From DAIDJD01 sp035485275 (GTDB lineage Bacteria > Oederibacteriota > JAJYGY01 > DAIDJD01), in contig DATHOE010000027.1 in NCBI GenBank assembly GCA_035485275.1, positions 1-10,722 of the forward strand: a DNA stretch of 10,722 bases. The letters are read 5' to 3'. Of this stretch, positions 6,297 to 10,722 are shown piece by piece. The notes below the pieces were generated by a model. That model made no database searches. It was not told where the DNA came from and saw only the letters and a list, made by a program, of their open reading frames with translations. The position numbers and the translations under genes are program-made. Within the stretch, counting starts at the first letter, position 1. Each line of letters opens with the position of its first letter.

Positions 6297-8142
6297 CGCC
6301 ATGCCCCGTGGCGGCGGAATCAGGAAAAGGCTCTGGCTGGGCATAGGGGGCCTGCTCCTGGTCCTCCTCCTGACGGCCAGCCTGGCGGTGTGGATCAGTC
6401 TGCGCGGCAACCTCGAGATCGAGCAGACCTTCAAGAACAACGGCGATTCCCTTGAGTACATGCACGAATTGACCGACGACTTGGACCAGACGGACGCCTG
6501 GGTCCAGGCCCAGACGCAGCGCGGCAGGCCGGAACATTTGGATTCCATCGCTGGTCCGCGGCGGAAGGTCGCCGCCATCCTCCTCAGTGAATTCCTGAAC
6601 GTGACCGAAAAAGGCGAGCGCGAGGCGGCCCTGGACCTGCAGGCGGCCTGGGATTCCTATTCGGCCGCCCTGCCGGCGGTCCTCGGCCCCGGCCTCGATC
6701 CCCCCCGGCGCCGGGCCCTGTACCGCGCCCGCATGGCACCCTCCTACGCCCGCATGCGCGAGCTGGCCTGGGTCATCGCGGACTTGAACTTGAAGAACGC
6801 CCGCTTCCGGGACCACGGCCGGGATCTGCTGGCCTCGGAGCTCCGCTTCATGGTCTTGCTCCTGCTGGCCGGGGTGCTCCTGGGCGTGGCCTTCGCGCTG
6901 CGGGTGGGGCGCTCCCTGGTGGATCCGGTCCTGGAATTGACGGAAGGCGTCCGCGCCCTGGGCCGCGGGCGCCTGGACGGCCGCGTGACGGTGACGGGCG
7001 ACGACGAATTGGGTGAGCTGGGGCGGGCCTTCAACGCCATGGCCAGCCGCCTGCGGGACCTGGAGCAGGGCTTCCGGGCCAAGCTGCTGCGCACCCAGCG
7101 CACGACCCAGCTCGCCATCAACAGCCTGCGGGATCCCGTGGCGGTCCTGGGACTGGACCGCAAGGTGGAGCTGTGCAACGCGGCCGCAGAGGACCTCTTC
7201 GGGCTGCGGCCCGGCGCCGGCTTCGAGAACACCCCGCTCGGGTTTCTGGACGTCCACGTGGCGCCGGTGCTGGAGCGGGGCCAGGCCTATGAGCCCGCGG
7301 ACTACGCCAGCGCCCTGCAGGTGCGGCGCCGGGGCCGCGAACGCTACATCCTTCCGCGCCTTTTTCCGGTGAAGGGGCCCAAAGGGGACGTCGTGGGCGC
7401 GACCCTGGTGCTGGCCGACGTCACCGGCCTGCGCAAGCTCGATGAGATGAAAAACGGGATGCTGTCCACGGTGTCGCACGAGCTGAAGAATCCGATGACG
7501 AGCCTGCGCATGGCGGTCTATCTCCTGGGCGAGGATTTCGAGGCGGGCCGCGCGGGCAGGCAGGGGGAGCTCCTGGCCACCATGAAGGACAACGTCGAAC
7601 GCATGCACGGGGTGCTCGAGGAACTGCTCGAGCTGGGACGCCTTGAGTCCGGGGACATCCTGCGCCTCGAGGTCCTGCCCGCGGGCGAATTGCTGCGCGC
7701 GATGGTGGAGCCGCTGCGCCCTTCCCTGGAGGGCCAGGGCCACCGGCTCGAACTGGTCGCAAAAGAGCCCTTACCCTCCGTGGCCGTCGACATCGGGCGC
7801 CTCAAGCTGGTGTTCTCGAACCTTTTGGACAACGCGCTGCGCCATTCCCCGGACCGGGCCAGCCTCACGGTCGGGGCCGCGCGGGAGGCCAAAGGGGTGC
7901 GTTTTTGGGTGCAGGACCAGGGTCCGGGGGTTCCCAAGGCCTATCAGCGGCGCATCTTCGAGCGCTTTTTCCGGGTTCCGGGACAGCCCCAGGGGACCGG
8001 ACTGGGGCTGGGCCTGGCTATCGCCTGTGAAATCGCCGAATTGCACGGCGGTCAATTGCAGTTGGATCCCACGCCCAAGGGTGCCCGCTTCAGTTTTCTT
8101 CTGCCTTTTGTGGAACAGCCGGTGGGGCCCCTGGCCGCTTGA
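6286..8142 (+). CDS. Membrane sensor histidine kinase (KinB/NtrB-type partner)
   Basis: 618 residues. TM1 at about 17-37, a mainly helical periplasmic sensor (about 40-185) and TM2 at about 187-206 are followed by a HAMP domain (about 207-260, with DELGELGRAFNAM), a PAS domain (about 272-380), HisKA with the phospho-acceptor His398 in STVSHELKNP, and HATPase_c with NLLDNALRHSP (Asn516), DQGPGVP (544-550) and GTGLGLGLAI (570-579). All catalytic boxes look intact. It should sense a periplasmic or membrane signal and phosphorylate the NtrC-family regulator, whose last 11 bp it overlaps. The periplasmic bundle plus HAMP-PAS-HisKA order resembles KinB, but the signal cannot be read from sequence; adjacency to amtB-glnK suggests nitrogen status. 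Start ATG 6286 follows a weak ribosome site, consistent with translational coupling; ATG 6301 is an alternative. Confidence 0.93.
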   Translation: MASNAMPRGGGIRKRLWLGIGGLLLVLLLTASLAVWISLRGNLEIEQTFKNNGDSLEYMHELTDDLDQTDAWVQAQTQRGRPEHLDSIAGPRRKVAAILLSEFLNVTEKGEREAALDLQAAWDSYSAALPAVLGPGLDPPRRRALYRARMAPSYARMRELAWVIADLNLKNARFRDHGRDLLASELRFMVLLLLAGVLLGVAFALRVGRSLVDPVLELTEGVRALGRGRLDGRVTVTGDDELGELGRAFNAMASRLRDLEQGFRAKLLRTQRTTQLAINSLRDPVAVLGLDRKVELCNAAAEDLFGLRPGAGFENTPLGFLDVHVAPVLERGQAYEPADYASALQVRRRGRERYILPRLFPVKGPKGDVVGATLVLADVTGLRKLDEMKNGMLSTVSHELKNPMTSLRMAVYLLGEDFEAGRAGRQGELLATMKDNVERMHGVLEELLELGRLESGDILRLEVLPAGELLRAMVEPLRPSLEGQGHRLELVAKEPLPSVAVDIGRLKLVFSNLLDNALRHSPDRASLTVGAAREAKGVRFWVQDQGPGVPKAYQRRIFERFFRVPGQPQGTGLGLGLAIACEIAELHGGQLQLDPTPKGARFSFLLPFVEQPVGPLAA

Positions 8143-8234
8143 AGGGCCGGGGCGCGGTTTTTAAACGTGTTGCTTGGAACGCGGGACAGTATTGTCGGTA
8201 GTGACCTTCATGCCTTTCATTTTTAACGATTAGT

Positions 8235-8249
8235 TGGGGCCCCTGGCCG
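8235..8249 (+). repeat. Copy of a 15-bp segment from the kinase 3' end
   Basis: TGGGGCCCCTGGCCG occurs at 8123-8137, inside the last codons of the kinase gene, and again here. In both cases GGGGCGC follows (immediately here; after 12 extra bases in the first copy). It looks like a short local duplication across the end of the gene. The second copy overlaps the terminator-like hairpin. Confidence 0.6.
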
Positions 8250-8273
8250 GGGCGCAAGGCCGGCGTTCTTTTT
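8246..8273 (+). terminator. Possible terminator of the activator-kinase operon
   Basis: GCCGG (8246-8250) pairs with CCGGC (8260-8264) across a 9-nt loop, followed by TTCTTTTT (8266-8273). The stem is short and the T-tract interrupted, so strength is uncertain. Its place, about 100 nt after the kinase stop and 15 bp before the next sigma-54 promoter, fits insulation of amtB from the upstream operon. The rest of 8143-8288 contains a GACA-GTAT-TGTC dyad (8185-8196) but no gene. Confidence 0.4.
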
Positions 8274-8288
8274 CAAGGCTTTTCGGTA

Positions 8289-8304
8289 TGGCACAGGTCT
8301 TGCA
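8289..8304 (+). promoter_or_regulatory. Sigma-54 (-24/-12) promoter for amtB-glnK
   Basis: TGGCAC (8289-8294), five bases, TTGCA (8300-8304): a full match to the -24/-12 consensus, with GG (8290-8291) and GC (8302-8303) 10 bp apart. Predicted start is near 8315. It lies within the longest open frame of amtB, so the N-terminal 78 codons of that frame are not expected to be translated. Sigma-54 control of amtB-glnK is standard in many bacteria. A dyad at 8185-8196, about 125 bp upstream of the start, could be an activator site. Confidence 0.88.
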
Positions 8305-8314
8305 CTTGTATGGC

Positions 8315-8467
8315 TCACGGAAGCTACATGCGGCGTCAATCCGCCGCCCGGGGGTCTACAACGTTGTTTCCCCGGCTCCTTTTCCATCCATCCATTTCCA
8401 GCCGGGCTTCACGGAAGAGTCGGGCATAAAGCGGGCCGGGTCCAGCGGTCTGGCGCAGGAGGAAGCT
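8315..8467 (+). promoter_or_regulatory. About 153-nt structured 5' leader of amtB
   Basis: From the predicted transcription start to the GTG at 8468. It contains a 6-bp stem (GCGGCG 8330-8335 with CGCCGC 8342-8347, 6-nt loop), a second 6-bp stem (CCGGGG 8348-8353 with CCCCGG 8370-8375, 16-nt loop) directly adjacent, and CCAG/CTGG (8442-8453) just before the AGGAGG ribosome site (8457-8462). A sequence GGCT(T)CACGGAAG appears at both 8312-8323 and 8405-8417. I cannot assign it to a known riboswitch class. It may be a regulatory leader, or simply an untranslated region. Confidence 0.4.
8384..8408 (+). repeat. CCATCCATCC...CCAG repeat, copy A (copy B at 10515-10540)
   Basis: About 25 bp: CCATCCATCC, then A, then TTTCCAGCCGGGCT. 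Copy B upstream of the right-end permease reads CCATCCATCC, GG, TTTCCAGCCCGGCT, so only one indel and two substitutions separate them. Both copies lie in untranslated leaders 5' of membrane transporter genes. Function is unknown. Confidence 0.5.
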
Positions 8468-9979
8468 GTGGTAAAGCGATTTATAGAGAAATTCAAGGAT
8501 AAGGAGCAGCGAGGGCTGTTCTATTCCCTGTTGGGCGGAAAGATGCTGGGCCTGCTCATCCTGTACGGCGTCATCCTGGCGGTCCCGGCCTACTTCAACG
8601 GGCACCTGCACGCCGACGTCACGCCCACGGCGCAGGCCGCGACGGCCGCCGCTCCCGCGGCCGCTCCCGCCGTCGTCCCGGATCCGCCCTACGTCAACCC
8701 GATCAACACCATGTGGGTCCTGGTGACGGCCTTCCTGGTGTTCTTCATGCAGGCCGGCTTCATGTTCCTTGAGGCGGGTTTCGCCCGCACCAGGGAAACC
8801 ATCAACGTGCTGCTGTCCGGCATCGTGGACACCTGCCTATGCGGTCTGCTCTTCTACGCGTGGGGCTTCGCCTGGATGTTCGGCAGCGGAAACGGCTTCA
8901 TCGGCAACCAGTACTACTTCCTTCAGAACATCCCGCTGACGTACGGAAGCTGCGGCGTTGCGACCCTGGCCGTGTTCCTCTTCCAGTTCGCCTTCGCCGA
9001 CACCTGCAGCACCGTCACCACGGGGGCCATGGTCGGCAGGACGGGTTTTGTCGGGGATCTGATCTACAGCGTGGGCGTGAGCGGGTTCATCTACCCGATC
9101 TTGGGCCACTGGGCCTGGGGTCCGGACGGCTGGTTGAACAACATCCAGCCCGCGGCCTTCCACGATTTCGCCGGTTCGACCGTCGTCCACACCATCGGCG
9201 GAATGGTCGCCTTGGCCGGAGCCATCGTCCTGGGGCCCCGCCTCGGCCGGAAGTTCGTGCGTGACGGGGGCGGGCCCATGCCCGGCCATGACATGACCAT
9301 CGCCGCAGTCGGCGCGGTGATCCTGTGGTTCGGCTGGTACGGCTTCAATCCCGGTTCCACCCTGTCCGCGATGGACTTCATCGGCATCGCCCGGGTCGCG
9401 ACCAACACCACCCTGGCCGCCTGCGCCGGCGGACTCACCCCCCTGTTCTACCTCTATCCGCGGCTCAAGAAGTGGGATTGCGGCATCTCGATCAACGGCT
9501 TTTTGGGCGGCCTGGTCGCGATCACCTGCCCCTGCTATTGGGTTTCCCCGCTGGGCGCCATCATCATCGGAGCCGTCGCGGGCATCGTCGTAGTCTGGGG
9601 CGTGGACCTTATGGAGCACCTGCGCATCGACGATCCGGTCGGCGCCTGGCCGGTCCACGGTCTCTGCGGAATCTGGGGCACCTGGAGCCTGGGTCTGCTG
9701 GCCACCGGCGAGTTCGGAGCCTCGACCACCACCGGAGCGGACAATTCGGCGGGGTCGGTCGTGACGGGCCTGTTCTACGGCGGCGGCTGGCACCAGTTTG
9801 AAGCGCAAGTGATCGGAAACGCCGCCATCGGCGGCGCCGCCTTCATCGTCGGTCTCCTGCTGATGTACGCCGTCCACTACCTGACCGGGACCCTGCGCGT
9901 CAGCAAAGAGGGCGAGATGGAAGGCTTGGATCTGCACGAGCACGGTGGCGTCGCCTACCCTGAAATGGTGACTCGCTAG
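8468..9979 (+). CDS. amtB: Ammonium transporter (Amt family)
   Basis: 503 residues from GTG 8468, chosen because AGGAGG (8457-8462) is 5 nt upstream and a sigma-54 promoter lies inside the longer frame starting at 8234. A basic N-terminus and hydrophobic segment (about 20-45) act as signal or anchor, followed by an Ala/Pro-rich linker and about 11 membrane helices. Family landmarks: FFMQAGFMFLEAGF, YPILGHWAWG, HDFAGSTVVHTIGG with Asp233 (E. coli D160) and His241 (H168), WYGFNPGS with Trp290, Phe293 and Ser297 (W212, F215, S219), and PVHGLCGIWG with His397 (H318). The twin histidines of the pore are present, so it should conduct ammonium/ammonia as a trimer in the inner membrane. The C-terminal tail after the last helix is about 30 residues and would be the cytoplasmic region that GlnK contacts. 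glnK follows directly. The N-terminal extension and linker make it longer than typical AmtB (about 400-430). Confidence 0.95.
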   Translation: MVKRFIEKFKDKEQRGLFYSLLGGKMLGLLILYGVILAVPAYFNGHLHADVTPTAQAATAAAPAAAPAVVPDPPYVNPINTMWVLVTAFLVFFMQAGFMFLEAGFARTRETINVLLSGIVDTCLCGLLFYAWGFAWMFGSGNGFIGNQYYFLQNIPLTYGSCGVATLAVFLFQFAFADTCSTVTTGAMVGRTGFVGDLIYSVGVSGFIYPILGHWAWGPDGWLNNIQPAAFHDFAGSTVVHTIGGMVALAGAIVLGPRLGRKFVRDGGGPMPGHDMTIAAVGAVILWFGWYGFNPGSTLSAMDFIGIARVATNTTLAACAGGLTPLFYLYPRLKKWDCGISINGFLGGLVAITCPCYWVSPLGAIIIGAVAGIVVVWGVDLMEHLRIDDPVGAWPVHGLCGIWGTWSLGLLATGEFGASTTTGADNSAGSVVTGLFYGGGWHQFEAQVIGNAAIGGAAFIVGLLLMYAVHYLTGTLRVSKEGEMEGLDLHEHGGVAYPEMVTR

Positions 9980-9994
9980 TCGTCGCACGGGCCT

Positions 9995-10023
9995 GAGGGC
10001 CCCGGCAGGGAGCCGGGGCCCTC
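9995..10023 (+). terminator. Strong intergenic hairpin between amtB and glnK
   Basis: A perfect 12-bp stem (GAGGGCCCCGGC 9995-10006 with GCCGGGGCCCTC 10012-10023) and 5-nt loop, starting 15 nt after the amtB stop. The downstream sequence TCACTTACTTTC is not a proper T-tract, so full termination is unlikely. It probably protects the amtB mRNA 3' end or lowers glnK relative to amtB. Confidence 0.55.
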
Positions 10024-10046
10024 TCACTTACTTTCTTGGTGAAACC

Positions 10047-10391
10047 ATGGGAATCAAGCGCATTGAAGCCATCATCAGGCCGGAGCGGCTGGAGCCCCTG
10101 CGGGTCCAGCTCGAAGCGGTGGGATATCCGGGCATGACCGTCTCCGAGACGGAAGGGCACGGCAAGCAGCGCGGCGTGGAGAATTCGTTCCGCGGCAACA
10201 TCTACAAGACCTACTTCATCCCCAAGGTGAAGGTGGTCCTGACGGTGTCGGAGAAGTCCGTCAAGGCCATCGTCGACACGATCATTGAGGTGTGCAAGAC
10301 CGGGAAGCCCGGCGATGGGAAGATCTTCATCACCGACGTGGCGGAAGTCATCCGCATCCGCACCGAGGAAAAGGGACTGGACGCGCTCTAG
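10047..10391 (+). CDS. glnK: PII signal-transduction protein (GlnK type)
   Basis: 114 residues, the normal length for PII. It starts KRIEAIIRPERLEPLRVQL and ends with the family signature TGKPGDGKIFITDVAEVIRIRT. PII trimers sense 2-oxoglutarate and ATP/ADP and, when nitrogen is plentiful, plug the AmtB channel. In the T-loop (about 38-58), Gln41 and Tyr53 correspond to E. coli Q39 and Y51, the 2-oxoglutarate contact and the uridylylation site; Lys60 matches K58. The position of Tyr46 is Phe48. The tail of the loop reads YKTYFIPK where the classical form has YVVDFLPK, so T-loop contacts may differ. The start ATG has GGTGA (10038-10042) 4 nt upstream. Linkage to amtB makes GlnK more likely than GlnB. 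Confidence 0.94.
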   Translation: MGIKRIEAIIRPERLEPLRVQLEAVGYPGMTVSETEGHGKQRGVENSFRGNIYKTYFIPKVKVVLTVSEKSVKAIVDTIIEVCKTGKPGDGKIFITDVAEVIRIRTEEKGLDAL

Positions 10392-10433
10392 GCGCCTTTC
10401 CTGAATCGGATCCCTTCCTTTGCAAGGTTTCAG

Positions 10434-10493
10434 ACGCCTATCCCCCAAAAGGGACCCTCAGGGCCGCCCGGAGGGGGATAGGCGTTTTGCTTT
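10434..10493 (+). terminator. Long-stem terminator after glnK
   Basis: A perfect 13-bp stem (ACGCCTATCCCCC 10434-10446 with GGGGGATAGGCGT 10473-10485) encloses a 26-nt GC-rich loop and is followed by TTTTGCTTT. Position 42 nt after the glnK stop and the T-rich tail fit an intrinsic terminator. The large loop, which can fold further (GGGCCGCCC), is unusual. Confidence 0.75.
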
Positions 10494-10514
10494 AGGTCCG
10501 GCCCAAGACACCGT

Positions 10515-10540
10515 CCATCCATCCGGTTTCCAGCCCGGCT
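10515..10540 (+). repeat. CCATCCATCC...CCAG repeat, copy B
   Basis: Second copy of the sequence at 8384-8408. It lies 20 bp upstream of the right-end permease start, in the gap between the glnK terminator and that gene. See copy A for the alignment. Confidence 0.5.
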
Positions 10541-10559
10541 CGTCGCGAGGTACCGCGCT

Positions 10560-10722
10560 TTGAGCGAATCCCGCCTTCCCAAAAACGTCGACCCGAGCCT
10601 CCACCCGGAGATCCCGGACGAGTACGACCTCAGCTGGAACATGCGGCTGTGGCGGCGCACGCGCCGGGCCCTCATCGGCGACGCCAAGGACCTCAACGAC
10701 CGGGGCATCTTCCACACCGTGG
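10560..10722 (+). CDS. N-terminal fragment of a probable APC-type amino-acid permease
   Basis: An open frame with no stop runs to the window edge (54 codons from TTG 10560). GAGG (10547-10550) lies 9 nt before this TTG; ATG 10641 is the next conventional start. The first 26 residues are hydrophilic, then come MRLWRRTRRALIGDAKD and DRGIFHTV. A basic RR.LIG.....D..IFH stretch just before the first membrane helix is characteristic of a bacterial APC permease group in which the next residues enter the membrane. No helix is reached inside the window, so the call rests on this short segment and on the related-looking fragment at the left end. Confidence 0.45.
   Translation, partial: MSESRLPKNVDPSLHPEIPDEYDLSWNMRLWRRTRRALIGDAKDLNDRGIFHTV

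Noticed and set aside
4917..6578. A 553-codon open frame on the minus strand across the NtrC-type gene
   Set aside because: Its translation is low-complexity (rich in His, Gln, Gly, Arg and Leu), with no domain, and mirrors the GC-biased codons of the well-supported plus-strand genes.
6202..7743. A 513-codon minus-strand frame opposite the membrane kinase
   Set aside because: Gln/His/Ala-rich translation typical of an antisense frame in GC-rich coding DNA; the kinase on the plus strand has all its catalytic motifs.
8315..8430. Possible glutamine (glnA-type) riboswitch in the amtB leader
   Set aside because: Only the short ACGGAAG element is reminiscent of that class. The rest of the conserved core, including a GAAGGAACG-like partner downstream, is not visible, so I did not call it. 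An Infernal search with the Rfam glnA model would decide.
8837..10027. A 396-codon minus-strand frame opposite amtB
   Set aside because: Asp/Gly/His-rich and without recognisable domains; amtB is unequivocal on the other strand.
1..10722. CRISPR arrays, tRNA or rRNA genes, insertion sequences and attachment sites
   Set aside because: No regularly spaced repeats, cloverleaf patterns, rRNA-like segments, transposase motifs or paired terminal inverted repeats were found by reading both strands.

Overview
The window is GC-rich, compact and rich in signalling genes. It suggests a free-living Gram-negative bacterium with sigma-54, PII signalling and cyclic-di-GMP turnover, perhaps a Desulfobacterota/Myxococcota-like or similar lineage. 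The sequence alone does not fix the taxon.

Layout: (a) 1-147 is the C-terminal end of what is probably an APC-type amino-acid permease. (b) 170-2260 (minus) is a hybrid histidine kinase with a globin-like sensor, PAS, HisKA, HATPase and receiver domains. It is divergent from 2435-3439 (plus), a receiver-HD-GYP response regulator. The two share an AT-rich 174-bp promoter region. (c) A strong intrinsic terminator at 3561-3589 closes this signalling block, just after a possible 18-residue ORF. (d) 3646-4786 is a small accessory island: a RelE/HigB-like toxin, an overlapping HTH antitoxin, and a third HTH gene that probably starts at CTG. (e) 4898-8142 is a sigma-54-promoted operon of an NtrC-family activator and a membrane histidine kinase (AlgB/KinB-like arrangement), with ORFs overlapping by 11 bp. 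(f) 8289-10493 is an ammonium-transport module. It has a second near-perfect sigma-54 promoter, a roughly 150-nt structured leader, amtB, an intergenic hairpin, a glnK-type PII gene and a strong hairpin terminator. (g) 10560-10722 is the N-terminus of another APC-type permease.

How the genes may work together: the activator-kinase pair sits directly upstream of amtB-glnK. Both units carry TGGCAC-N5-TTGC promoters, so the likely circuit is kinase to sigma-54 activator to its own operon and to ammonium uptake, with GlnK gating AmtB. In both sigma-54-driven genes the longest ORF begins at or upstream of the predicted transcription start, so the true starts lie downstream (about 4947 and 8468). 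The divergent kinase/HD-GYP pair looks like a separate pathway leading to cyclic-di-GMP breakdown. Its globin sensor appears to lack the usual haem-ligand histidine.

There are no rRNA or tRNA genes, CRISPR arrays, insertion sequences or phage genes that I can see. The most distinctive points are the histidine-less globin kinase, the two sigma-54 promoters that revise gene starts, the unusual leader and repeats around amtB, and the three-gene toxin-antitoxin/HTH island.
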